Shown here: piece after piece, positions 10,690 through 21,081 of the stretch | How positions within the stretch are numbered: position 1 is the stretch's first letter | Layout of the letters: each line of letters begins with the position of its first letter | Assembly: GCA_963556695.1 (NCBI GenBank) | Contig: CAUWAG010000008.1 | Coordinates: 620,001-684,000 of the forward strand | Origin: Anthostomella pinea | Taxonomy: Eukaryota > Ascomycota > Sordariomycetes > Xylariales > Xylariaceae | Reading direction: 5' to 3' | DNA length: 64,000 nt | The notes under the pieces: generated by a model | Seen by the model: the letters and a program-made list of their open reading frames with translations, nothing else | The model's database searches: none | Told to the model about the DNA's origin: nothing | Made by a program: the position numbers and the translations under genes

Positions 10690-12121
10690 ACGTTGGTGAG
10701 GCATCCAAGCGGACCGATGATGCTATCAAGGCTGGCAGCCTGTTCTTCGGGGCTTGGCAGCATGGCTGAGTCTTGTTCTTCGTCTGCTAATAGCTTGAAG
10801 CCCTTCTCATGTCCTAGTTCGATGAGTTCGACCACCATTTGGAAAATCCTCAAGCAAACCCGGTAGCCATATAGTCCCGTTGATGAGGCATGGAAAGCTC
10901 CCATACAATGACTCCAGGAGAGAGCATCGTCTGTCGTTGTAGGTTTCGATACCATGATCACAGAAGATTCGGAACATGTCCTTCAAGTGAGTAGTCGTCA
11001 GTCCGTGAAGGTGAGCTCGGTACAGGTGGGTTGGTAAGGATGTCTTTCACCCAAACTGCATGTAGATAGAACCAGGAGAGGGGCCAGTCATACTTCGCAT
11101 ACCTGAGTGTATCAGACAAATGGATCTGTTTATACAGCCTTTCCATTGGTGAAAAGCTCCCGTGTGACTTGCGATTCAATCTTCGTGTAGAGTGGCTTAG
11201 TCAGATAAAACTTTCTCTATAGACTGTTGAATATGGTTGAGCAGCGTGGAGGCTCGATGAAGTTGAGCCCAACGAGCAAGGCTGGTGCGGATGAGACAGC
11301 GGTTGTCTACTACATATGCAGGGACCTAGGTAGGCACACGAAGCTGGCTTCGAGCGTAGGGTCTAGCACACTGGCCAGAGTAACAGACTTGCAAGTTCTG
11401 TTCTTCGGGGTTGCAAACAGCCATAAAGCGAAGGCCAGATCACCATATGGGTTGAATCTCAACTTGGGATTCTCAAGTCCAAGGCTACGCTTCCCAATGC
11501 GGTCCAACACGTCGAATACTGATGTCTGGTCATGTCTCGAGTAGGCTGAATGGTCTCCGTCGGTCGAATTTCTACGGTGGCCGTGTTAGGTTTCGGTGGT
11601 TTGACGAAGGTTCAGTTCGTCGTCATCGACATCTTGGAGACCTTCGATCCTGAGACAGGTAAGCTCTTTGAGGAAAACATGGTCTGAAACAAAAAACGAC
11701 CTCAAGAATGTGGATGACGCCATCGGTTTTCCGTCCGTATATGCTTTCCGTTGATGTATAGAAATGTTTAGAGTAAGACTCGCTGGGATGTCTATATTTA
11801 GGTAGGTTCTTGGGCGAGGCGGAAGTTGATGATGTCTTTGGTGCTTAAGGTAGTGCTTTTGTACACCGTATATAGATAGAATGACTAGATCCAAAAGAGT
11901 TTCAGCACGCATGTTTATGAGGGTCAATCATCATTCATGTCAACGGATATGAAAACATTGAAAATCCCAGACAGCTTTGGAGTTTCGCGGGTTGAATATA
12001 TCCTGCCATACCCTATCCTTCTATGGGGGTTAACAGTAAATACCCTAGACTCCAATGCAGCCACCTCAATTGTGGGCCCAACACGAGCCTCGAATACGAT
12101 CTGCGGGTCGACGCATCTCAA
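10690..12121 (-). pseudogene. Decayed protein-coding gene, family not recognised
   Basis: One minus-strand frame from 11927 to about 11140 reads as plausible protein (RAETLLDLVILSIYGVQKHY; LGLENPKLRFNPYGDLAFAL; SSAPALLVGLNFIEPP). It is interrupted by one TAA and several TAG codons, all changes that C-to-T mutation of CAA/CAG would cause. Upstream, 12121-11924 continues as protein (RVFTVNPHRRIGYGRIYSTR, then LSGIFNVFISVD) in another frame, so there is a frameshift near 11927. Downstream, 11179-10958 (MERLYKQIHLSDTLRYAKYD) and 10961-10690 (CLRIFQMVVELIELGHEKG) continue in further frames. Together this looks like one protein of about 450-480 residues inactivated by stops and indels. No motif lets me name it. 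Unpredicted introns could explain some breaks, but not two consecutive TAG codons inside a coding-like block. Confidence 0.55.
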
Positions 12122-13030
12122 AAACTTTCCAGCAACAATTTACTGCACAACTTGCCTGGAAGAGTGCCATCGATACCAGTGTATCGCACCGACCCGAGTG
12201 GGACAGATGCGTAGTGATTGCGGCATTGTTATTCTTTGGAATATTACATGACTTCCCGCCTTGCTGCTCTGAATAGGTGCATTGCTCGCTCGGGCCGGGG
12301 ATGTCCTATTTCTGGTGACACCCTGGCACTTGGCGATGTCTCCGCCGCCGCCGAAGATCTTCGGTGCATGACAGATCGGTTATTAGCATTTCCAGCACCC
12401 GCCAATGCCGTGGGCCAACGCTCGTGTTCGTCAGGCGCTACACCAGGAGCCCGCCGATTGATCCAATGGGATCTCGGCCACCTGCAGCACTGGAGCCTCC
12501 CACACCAGCGGGTGCCCAGTCTGCCAGTGCCCTGAGCTGGCGCAGCTGGTTGGCTCCTCCGGCTGGCAGTCATCATCAATCAAGCCTGGCCCTTCTCTTT
12601 CTCCCTCCATCTCTCCGTCCCTTCGCTGATCAACTTATTGATACTTCTCATCATAATCACTGGCGATAGCTTCTTCTTCTGCTGCTACTCTGCCGTCCTT
12701 CGCTTCAGTTTCTATCTACTACACTCGCTTTCTTCTGAAACAGCCTTTCCACTAGTTGGAGGAGTCCAGCTTGTCTTTTTAATCGTGCATCTGATATTTG
12801 TTATTGCCCCCGGCGTCGTGCAACCATCGCTTCAGCTCGGAAAAGGGGCCCCCAATTACCGACCTACCAGCCAACGTGCGACGTGGAAACGACAGCAACA
12901 ACAATATCGTCCTTCCGTCGGTCATCGAGAATTCATCGTTTGTGGGAGCGTTGGGGATTAGTCTAGCACCCCGTCTCAATATCGCCATTTCCCTCCCGTT
13001 TCCTTCCCGCATTCCATCAATTGAGACAAG
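12122..13030. other. Promoter and leader of the DUF7137 gene
   Basis: The last ~400 bases are pyrimidine-rich (TCTTTCTCCCTCCATCTCTC and similar), which is common upstream of transcription starts in filamentous fungi. No convincing coding frame is present. Confidence 0.45.
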
Positions 13031-14003
13031 ATGAAGCGCCCACAAAGCCTCGGACGACTCTTGACTGTCGCCCTCGCTGTAGCACCACTGGCATCAGCAT
13101 GGCCCGGCTGGCTCCCTGAAATAGACTCGCTCGTTGTTCGCCAGGATGACTCCGATTCCACAACAACTGGTATGTGCAAGCAAAACAAACGGTATATATC
13201 ATGATGGTGCGTTTGGTACTAACAAGCTTCAAGCAGCCGACACAAAAGCCACAGCGACGACAACCGACGAGCCAACGTCCACAGGAACAAGTGCAGAGTC
13301 AACGGGAACCAAGGACTCGGACTCGACGACCACCGCCGACAGCCATGAACCCCAGACGACAAATCTTAACACTGGTGGCATAACATCAAGCGGGACGGGG
13401 ACGAAAACACAGACTGGTTCCAAAACCAAGAGCGGCTCCAGTGATGCTAAATCCACTACCTTCGACGCCGAGGATCCTGCTGGTGGTGTTGCTATGATCA
13501 CGCCCGCCACGACGGCAGGCACTACACTCTACCGAATTGACAACCCCGATCCGATCACCTGGGTCTGGAACTACACCTCTCTGCAGGGCACTCCTACTGC
13601 TATCGATGTGATGGTATCATGTTCTGTGGCCAGCGCCACCTGGACCCTCACCCAGAACATGACGTTTGAGCCTACTGCAACATACAAGTGGGATTCTGCC
13701 AAATACCAGGAAAGCGCGGTGGCGAGTCCCTTGGTAGTAGCGCAGTACACCCTCCTGATCATCGACTCTGACTCGTCCGTGAGTGCCACTGCCGAAGCCG
13801 GATATCTGGCACCTTACAGTGGCTTCCAGTTCGGCCTGTACACGAGCAGGCCATACGAAGACCTGGGCGAGTGGAAGTGTGCAACTTGCAGTGCGGCAAA
13901 CGGAGACCTCGACCGTAAGGCAGTAGGCTTCGCCGTCTCGATGAGCATCATTACTGTACTCAGTTTCACGTGGTACGTGATGGGATTCGCTGCACTGCTG
14001 TAG
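13031..14003 (+). CDS. DUF7137-type secreted or surface-anchored protein
   Basis: Two exons, 13031-13169 and 13237-14003; 301 aa. The intron has a GTATGT donor and a CTAAC branch site. A signal peptide is evident at residues 1-23 (SLGRLLTVALAVAPLASA). A long Ser/Thr-rich stretch follows (residues ~45-120), typical of O-mannosylated wall proteins. A compact domain then starts at ITPATTAGTTLYRIDNPDPI and continues TWVWNYTSLQGTPTAIDVMV. It contains paired cysteines and N-glycosylation sequons (NYT, NMT). The protein ends in a hydrophobic segment (SMSIITVLSFTWYVMGFAAL) that could be a membrane helix or GPI signal. I recognise the conserved block as the fungal DUF7137 domain; its function is unknown. 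Location at the cell surface is inferred. Confidence 0.85.
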
Positions 14004-14407
14004 TGCACCCCTTTCACATCGGGAGTTGGTGGTATGGGGAAAATATGCATTCACGGATAGAAATTGATTGCATGCACATACTCTTGGAAAGACAGTCGAA
14101 TTTTGGTATCCATCGACACCGGTAATTTGGGGACGGGAAACACCATGTATGGGCGTTCTTGATACTTGTATAGTCGGTCCTTATCGGTCTACCAAAGACA
14201 GGGTCTGACCTTCTCGCATGGGGTCCAAATCTATTGGGGGATTTGTTACCAGCCTACACATGTATTTGGCATCGGGAACTTTACGAGGTCACCATATCGC
14301 ACTTAATGAACCACATATCTCCAACATCGTCACCTGCTGCTAAATAAGCCCAAGTAGCGAACATGTGCAATCCGTGAGCGCCCACGCTGGTTCGTGCTTG
14401 CAGGGTA
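14004..14407. other. Convergent 3' region
   Basis: Lies between the DUF7137 gene (+) and the CDK-like kinase gene (-), so it holds two 3' UTRs facing each other. Nothing else is visible. Confidence 0.5.
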
Positions 14408-15877
14408 TCAAACCATCCTCAAGGCGAAGCCACCGCCCCTCTCCTCCTTCTCCCTATTTGCAAAGATACCACTGAAGTCGACGGACCCCAGCTCCGCAGG
14501 CTGGCCTCTCCCCGGCGCGTTGGGCGTCTCCCGCCTCCGCCGCCGCTCCTGGCCGGCCTTGCTCGGGAACGTCGGGAACAGCGCCTCGTGCTTGGGTTTG
14601 GGGTCCTGGCGGAAGTACTCGTGCAGCAGCATGTCCCTCGCCGAGGGCCGGGCGTCCGGATTCAGGGACAGCAGCGCGCTGAGCAGGGCGCTGCCCGCGG
14701 TCGTGAGCAGCGGGAACCTGGCGCGAATGACGGAGCCGGTGGCGGCGGCGTTCTGCTTGGAGGACGAGGGCAGGCGGAGCGAGCGGGCGTGCGGCAGGCG
14801 GCGGAAGCCAGGCCAGGAGTCCTCGGTCGGGATGCCGCAGAGCTCGAAGATGCGGGTCAGCTCGTCGACCTCGTTGGCGCCCTGCAGGAGCGGCTCGCGC
14901 GTCAGCAGCTCGCCGAAGACGCAGCCCACGCTCCACATGTCGACGGCGGTGCCGTAGGTCTTGATACCCAGCAGCAGCTCGGGCGCGCGGTACCAGAGCG
15001 TGACGACGAGCTGCGTCAGTTTCGGCGGCGGCGGGTCGCCGACGTAGCGCGCCATGCCGAAGTCGGCGATCTTGAGCGTGCCGCGGTTGTTGAGCAGCAG
15101 GTTCGAGGTCTTGAGGTCGCGGTGCAGCACCCAGTGGTCGTGCAGGTAGGCGACGCCCGACGCGAGCTGCCGCAGCAGCGTCTTGACCTCGGACGCCAGG
15201 AACGGCTCCGGCATGTCCTCCAGCACGCTCTTGAGGTCGTGCTCCAGGAACTCGAGCACGAGGAAGATGTTCTCGATCCGCCCCAGCGTCGTGTCGTCGC
15301 CCACCACCACTTCTTGTAGCGACACGACGTTGCGGTGCGCGCAGTCCTTCAGGATCTGGATCTCCCGCAGTCCTGTTTCTGGTAGGCCTGCGCGGCCGCT
15401 GCTGTCGAGCTTGAGCCGCTTCAGCGCGACTACTTTGCCGGTGCTGATCTCGCGTGCCCGTGCCACCCACCCGTAGGCCCCCTCCTCGATGTCGTTCAGT
15501 TTGTCGTAGTTCTCGACGCTGCGTGAGGGGCCCCAGGTGCCCGTGCCGGGAGCCTCGAAGCGCAGCAGCTTCGCGCTCTCGCCATCTGTTGTTGTCTTGG
15601 CTGCTGCTTCGCCTTCGTTAGCTCCTGGCTCGGGTGTGAGTTTCCGTCGCTTCGCGGATGGTCTGTTGGCGTTGTCGTCGTTCGCTGCTTCGTTCTCTGC
15701 TTGGGCTTGTGCGGCTCGTTGTTGGGCTTCGGCTTGTGCTTTCCGTTTGGCTTCCTCCTCTGCTGCTTTCCGTGCCTTTTCGGCTTTTATGCGCTTCTTC
15801 TCTTCCTTCTCCCGCTTGAGCTTCGCCTCGACCGCGGCATCATCTGCTGTGTCGGCCCAGCGGGATTTGCTGGCCAT
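14408..15877 (-). CDS. CDK11-like cyclin-dependent kinase (Ppk23/CDK10-11 group)
   Basis: Single exon, 489 aa. Residues ~1-110 are a Lys/Glu/Ala-rich helical region (EEKKRIKAEKARKAAEEEAK) ahead of a basic stretch, probably nuclear targeting. The kinase domain runs from about residue 125 to 420. It has a glycine loop EEGAYGWV, the catalytic lysine in VVALKRLKLD, a cyclin-binding alphaC helix PETGLRE in the position of PITSLRE/PSTAIRE, the catalytic loop HRDLKTSNLL, the DFG motif in IADFGMARYVGDPPPP, and LVVTLWYRAPELLLG. The VVTLWYRAPELLLG block and alphaC position point to the CDK11/CDK10 branch rather than Cdc28. Such kinases phosphorylate transcription and splicing factors. The tail after residue 430 is Arg-rich and disordered. 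GC content is higher than in the flanking DNA. Confidence 0.88.
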   Translation of the reverse strand: MASKSRWADTADDAAVEAKLKREKEEKKRIKAEKARKAAEEEAKRKAQAEAQQRAAQAQAENEAANDDNANRPSAKRRKLTPEPGANEGEAAAKTTTDGESAKLLRFEAPGTGTWGPSRSVENYDKLNDIEEGAYGWVARAREISTGKVVALKRLKLDSSGRAGLPETGLREIQILKDCAHRNVVSLQEVVVGDDTTLGRIENIFLVLEFLEHDLKSVLEDMPEPFLASEVKTLLRQLASGVAYLHDHWVLHRDLKTSNLLLNNRGTLKIADFGMARYVGDPPPPKLTQLVVTLWYRAPELLLGIKTYGTAVDMWSVGCVFGELLTREPLLQGANEVDELTRIFELCGIPTEDSWPGFRRLPHARSLRLPSSSKQNAAATGSVIRARFPLLTTAGSALLSALLSLNPDARPSARDMLLHEYFRQDPKPKHEALFPTFPSKAGQERRRRRETPNAPGRGQPAELGSVDFSGIFANREKEERGGGFALRMV

Positions 15878-16273
15878 GGTTGAGGTTCTGTGATGGGTGC
15901 GGATAGTGGGGTTGATCGTGTGTTTATGGGGGAGGACTCTTCAGCCGGACATGGTCGATGTGAGGAGGTCCTAGCTGTTATATGTAAAAGAAGGAGACTT
16001 TGTAGTTCGTAGCCCGTTGCTGTCGAGTGTGGAAAGTAGGCGTTGTGATATTAGAAGCCCAAAGGGTTGCGATGCGACGGCCGGAGAATACTCGGCCCAA
16101 AACTTAAGCATCTTTGAAGCTCTCCCAGGTCTCAATATGGAAAGGAGCTCCGAGCTCGAGCTTTCCTGCACCTGCGTCACTCACAAAACGGCCACTTCAA
16201 CGCCATCTTATGAGCGTCAGATTCCATGAAACACGTCACGATGGGCATATGATTTCTTCCAATTTGACCAACA
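15878..16273. promoter_or_regulatory. Divergent promoter, CDK11-like kinase / NDUFAF7
   Basis: The two start codons are 396 bp apart and face away from each other, so this short spacer must hold both promoters. I see no clear TATA box or coding frame. Confidence 0.6.
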
Positions 16274-17927
16274 ATGCGGTCCAGCATCGTGCGTTCAGCC
16301 CAGGCTGGGCTGAGATGCGCATCCAGGCGACCTGTAGCTCACGCCCCGAAGCTCACTTATCCGAGCTCATCTGCACGCAGCTTATCGGCCACGCCTATAA
16401 GGAGAGATGAGGAGCGAAAGTGGTCGACGCCCTTGGCCAAGCAATTGACCGAGGCCATCAATGTATTTGGCAATTCTCATTTCGGGAAAGCCTAATGCTG
16501 ATTATGCTTCTAGACAACTGGCCCAATACCCCTGGCGAGCTACATGCGCATGTGTCTTACAGCAGACATTGGCGGCTACTATACCGGAGCTCTGGAAGCA
16601 GGCCGTGATCAGTTCGGCCAGAAGGGCGACTTCATCACCTCCCCGGAGATATCACAAGTCTTCGGTGAGCTGATCGGGATCTGGTTCGTCGCGGAATGGA
16701 TGTCCCAAGGACGGCCACGGCGAGGCGTTGAGCTCATCGAAGTTGGGCCTGGTCGAGGTACTCTGATGGATGATGTATTGCGAGTGAGTACTCCTCATAC
16801 CTTTCCCCTATATTGACATTGCCCTGACGCTTTGGAAGACCATCAGAAACTTCAAAGACATTGCATCTAGCATCGACGCCGTCTACATGGTCGAGGCAAG
16901 CAACGAGCTCCGCGTCGCGCAGAAGAACCTTCTCTGCGGCGAAGACGCCGCGATGCGAGAGTCCAAAGTCGGCTGGCATAGCACGTGCAAGTACTCGGAC
17001 CTGCCCATCGTCTGGACCGACTCCATCAAGGCCATACCGCAAGACCCCAGCAAAACGCCCTTCATCGTAGCCCACGAGTTCTTCGACGCCCTCCCCATCC
17101 ACGCCTTCCAGGTAGTCGACGTGCCGCCGACGCAACAACCACCCACTACGAGCGGCAGCCCCCGCTCCGCCTCCTCCAACACGACCTCCGCCACCCGCCA
17201 ATGGCGTGAAATGGTCGTCTCGCCCACGCCCGAGGGCGCAACGCACGCCGACCTCGGCACGCCGAAATCAGAGCAGCACGGCGCCGCAGTGCCCGAGTTC
17301 CAACTAACCCTCAGCCCCTCCCCAACGCGCCACGCGCTCTACCTGCCCGAGTCGTCCCCGCGCTACCGCGCCCTCAAGGCCGTGCCCGATGCCCTCATCG
17401 AGGTGTGTCCCGACGCCGCGCTCTACGCCTCGGACTTCGCGGCGCGCATCGGCGGGTCGCCGCAGCACCCCAAACCGCACCCCTCGGGCGCCGCCCTGAT
17501 CCTCGACTACGGCCCCGCCGACACGATCCCGACGAACTCGCTGCGCGGCATCCGCGCGCACCAGCGCGTCGGCCCGTTCGCGGACCCGGGCCGCGTCGAC
17601 CTGAGCGCCGACGTCGACTTCGTCGCCCTCGTCGAGGCCGCCACGCGCGCGAGCGACGGCGTCGAGTGCCACGGCCCCGTCGAGCAGGCCGCCTTCCTGG
17701 GCGCCATGGGCATCGCGCAGCGCGCCGAGATGCTAGTGAAGAAAGCGGCGGCCGCGGCCGATGGTCTCCAAAACGACAAGAAGAAGGACGAGATCGAGAG
17801 CGCGTGGAGGCGGCTCGTGGACCGCACCCCGGGCGGCATGGGCAAGATCTACAAGGCCCTGGCTATCCTGCCCGAGAACGGCGGGAAGAGGAGGCCTGTG
17901 GGGTTTGGGGGTGATGTTGGTGCTTGA
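16274..17927 (+). CDS. Mitochondrial protein arginine methyltransferase NDUFAF7 (MidA family)
   Basis: Three exons, 16274-16462, 16514-16783 and 16839-17927; 515 aa. NDUFAF7 dimethylates an arginine of the 49-kDa/NDUFS2 subunit during complex I assembly in the matrix. Residues 1-45 form a presequence rich in Arg, Ser and Ala without acidic residues (RSSIVRSAQAGLRCASRRP). The conserved MidA core follows: GPIPLASYMRMCLTADIGGY, QFGQKGDFITSPEISQVFGE, and the SAM-binding loop ELIEVGPGRGTL. FIVAHEFFDALPIHAFQV is the signature in the second half of the fold, and ALILDYGP closes it. A low-complexity insertion of about 60 residues (Ser/Thr/Pro-rich, after VDVPPTQQPP) interrupts the catalytic domain, as is common in fungal orthologues. 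The exon 1/2 junction is supported by the conserved EAIN-TTGPIP peptide. Confidence 0.92.
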
Positions 17928-18453
17928 GGGATAACTGAAGTCCAGCAGATAGGGGAGGAGGGTTGGTTGTATGAGGTTCTTGTCTCGTCTACGTGTATAT
18001 CCATCAAGCCTTTGCTGTGTATAATGCCTCGAGTTCATATGAGCGAAGCCAATCTGGGTTGTCCTAGAACGTATAAGAATGCGTCCATATCGTCCAATAT
18101 CGTCCAATATCGTTTGTAACCTGAAATGCAGTCGTAATTTACTCTTATTATATACAATACTGCACAATGTCTCCTTGCTATAAGTGCGCAAGCGAAAACA
18201 AGTCATCGCGGGTATGTGAGCGTTCGTACAATGTCCTGCCCCCCATCACATTCGCATCCTTACTGTCTAGGAAGAGACAATTGAATACCAGGATGCTCCG
18301 TACTTCCAGTGGTCATGCACCCGGAAGCAATGGCATCCAACGCCAGGTACAGAGAAATATCTTGTGATATTACAATGATGGAAACACACACCTAGGAGAG
18401 AGCTGTCGATTCAAACCCAGCAGCTCCTTTTGTCCGTAAAGGGGTATGAAAGC
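17928..18453. other. Convergent 3' region, NDUFAF7 / Ptm1
   Basis: This holds the two 3' UTRs. A short direct repeat (ATATCGTCCAA, two and a half copies, near 18088-18114) is present. No gene is seen. Confidence 0.5.
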
Positions 18454-20456
18454 TTATTTCCTGGCTCCGACAAGATTTGATCCCTCCCCATGCCCGTCTT
18501 CCTCATCATCGCTGAATTTGTCACCGTCCTCGCCGACGGCGAAAATTGTCTCCCCATCGAACGAATCCCGCGGTGACTCAAGTTTCGCCGGCGCTCTGTT
18601 CTGCGAGCCCTGTGAAGCCGCATGGCTCGTGTTTGCTGCCGCGAAGTACGGGTTTGGGTCTGTTTTGCCGATGTTCGCCTCCTCATCATCGTCTGAGTCG
18701 TCTGGCGCTCCCACGTCCGCAAACTCGAATCCACCATCCTCGTCCTGAGCAATCTCGTCACTCATTGCGAACCGTCGGTTGTTGGCCGTGGGTCGCCAAA
18801 CATACGCGACCCAAGCCACATCGGCGAAATAAACCAAGTTCAACCAACCGTCAAGTATAAACCACCTCGACTTCCAGTGGAAGGGGACGTAGTCGGGGTC
18901 GGATGCTGAAGCAAACGAGAACGAGTTGAAGAAGAAGAAGCCGAAGATTACAAGAATGCTGGTCAAAATGCACCACCACAGCTTCTTGTACATGGCTTCT
19001 TTGACGGTCTGCTTACGCTCGCGTAGGTCCTTGAGTGTGAAGTTCAGCGAGTTGAGCGTCCATACGTAGAAGGCAGTCAAGGTGCCTGCCAATGGAAGCA
19101 CGATGAGAAGAACGAATGGTCCTGGAAGCAGTGTCAGTCCGTACGAGCTTGAGTTTTCGTGTGAGGTCGGGACATACCAGCAGTATCTGGTGAGATCAGG
19201 AGACTTGTGATGGCGTAGACTAGACCAAACACAAAGTGGGCGATAGCCAGCCATCTCACATATACCATTGTCTTGCCTAGAGACGGCTTCACAACACCGT
19301 AGCCCATGCACACGATAAGTAGCAGAAAGAACGAGAATGAGTTGCGGAAAGCATTCAAGACGGCCACCACAACGAGGAGCACCTTGGCTCCAACATTGGA
19401 TCCGTTCCTGTTTAGATAGTCTGCCACAGTTAGTCGCCGGTACAATTGAAGGCAGCCAATGCATTGGTGACCTACCGTAGAAGCCCCAAGTCATCAACAT
19501 CTCGACTACGAGGAAGACGAGAATTGCAGTGATGTAATTCTGCACAGGCACTGATTGAAAGTCAGTTGGGCACCCAAAGATTGTATCCAAAGAGCTGCTT
19601 ACAGATGTCGTATCTGTGCTGGTAGTAAAGGAAACCCCAGAAGCTAAGTCCAGTTAGCAATGGCACAAGTTTGCAACGATGGTACGATAACATACACCAC
19701 GACTACCGCATAGAGGATTGTGATTCCTCCGTAGAACGGTAGCTTCGGAATTTGGGTCGCGGGGAGCTCGCCGTAAGCCTCCCGGAACTCAACAACGCCC
19801 ATGAATTCATCGGTATTGTAGCCAAAAGCTGCGACGCAGTAATAGCCGGTCTTCTTGATGGGATAGTTGATCGGCAACGAAGACTTGAGGTGCATGGCTT
19901 GAGTCAGGATCAGGTTTGTTGACTTCCCAGTAGCATTCGCTGCTAAGATCCATTCGCCAAGGTTCGACTCGTCGCAAAGGCCACTGGCCACGTTATCGGG
20001 GTCGCAGATCAGCCCTTTCTACTCCGTTCGTCAGCATTTTGTTCCAATTTATATGTATTCGATCGCCCCGTACTTGATATGCATCCGGGTCAGGGTAAAC
20101 ACCGATAAGGTCTTCGTCCTTCCACTCGAATATCACCAGACTGACGATCGGGTCGTCATCGCCTTCGACAGTTACGTTCGGGAAGACGGTAAGGATAACG
20201 GGGTCTTCAGGACCGCCCCAATCTGACTTGCTGTACATGCCTAGCTGCCAGGTTAGTGCCTATAGATAGTCTGCTGGATGTAAGGGACATGATCATACCA
20301 GCGCATTTTTGCCTGTTCTCCTCCGTGTTGTCCTACGGAATTTGGTCAGCGAGAGATAGTGACTGCGAACTGGCAACATACTATTTGGACCTCCAAAGCC
20401 TGGGACGTCCAAAGAGACAGACCCAGCAGCACCAACGCCGACAGCCACGCCTTCAT
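18454..20456 (-). CDS. ptm1: Ptm1-like seven-transmembrane protein (GOST / GPR107-108 family)
   Basis: Eight exons: 20456-20382, 20332-20299, 20240-20074, 20018-19696, 19643-19603, 19550-19476, 19420-19178 and 19121-18454; 449 aa. A signal peptide covers residues 1-20 (AWLSALVLLGLSLWTSQALE). The lumenal beta-sandwich (GOLD-like) domain contains conserved cysteines (KCAGMYSKSDWGG, LICDPDNVASGLCDE, KTGYYCVAAF). Seven membrane helices start at YGGITILYAVVVVFWGFLYY and include PVQNYITAILVFLVVEM, SFFLLLIVCMGYGVVKPSLG and PFVLLIVLPLAGTLTAFYVW. The cytosolic tail is acidic and Ser-rich. Family members act in Golgi/endosome trafficking and may chaperone other membrane proteins; the yeast Ptm1 role is poorly defined. 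Every junction preserves frame and conserved residues, so I trust the eight-exon model. Confidence 0.92.
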
Positions 20457-21081
20457 GGTGTCTTGGGTTCGTGGGATCGCGGCGCAAGGCAGCCTCGGCG
20501 GTCGATGTGTCCGCAACGTTTCGGGTGGATGTGAGCTTCGAGGGCTTAACCATGCGGGTGCGAGGTAAGACTGATGAAACGACTCTGGAAGTTATTGAGG
20601 CATCTGCCAGGCATGGAAATAGTGGCAAGCCTTGTTGGAACACCTAGTTGACAGGTCGCCGCGGAACAAAATGAGGTCTGTAGTATTTGGGAGCTTGGCT
20701 ACCTTGCGGTTCAGAAATACAGGGGCCCTCTTCAGCACTGACCATTCACCATGGATTGCGCAAGCAACCACGCCCGACGAGCTGAGCGGGCCAGACTGCC
20801 AGACTGCCAGAACTGCCCCCTAGCCCGCCAAGACCCTGCGTCACGCCCCGGCCTTCCCGCCGTCACGGCTTAGGTACCTAGTCGGTGTTTAGTTATGGGG
20901 CGGCGATAAGATAACAACATAGGTAGCGCCATAATGACATGGGTACAGCAAGTGTCTTCCAGTTTCACATCTTTGCGACCGCGACTTTGCACTTTGAGCT
21001 TCTCCCACTTCGTCACAGTCATTATTGCTGCGACAATTGGTACTTCTCTGCTGCAGGCCCCTTTGCCTGTTTTCTTCGGCC
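20457..21081. promoter_or_regulatory. Divergent promoter, ptm1 / cyp8
   Basis: A 625-bp spacer between two genes that point away from each other. No coding frame or recognisable motif is visible beyond generic pyrimidine-rich runs. Confidence 0.5.

Noticed and set aside
14454..15470. Long open frames in other frames of the CDK-like gene (minus 338 codons, plus 243 codons)
   Set aside because: Both are Arg/Ala- or Gly/Gln-rich shadows of a GC-rich kinase gene without domains.
18395..18435. tRNA-like T-arm (GGTTTGAATC on the minus strand)
   Set aside because: No matching acceptor, D-arm or anticodon stem could be folded around it; no tRNA gene was found anywhere in the window.
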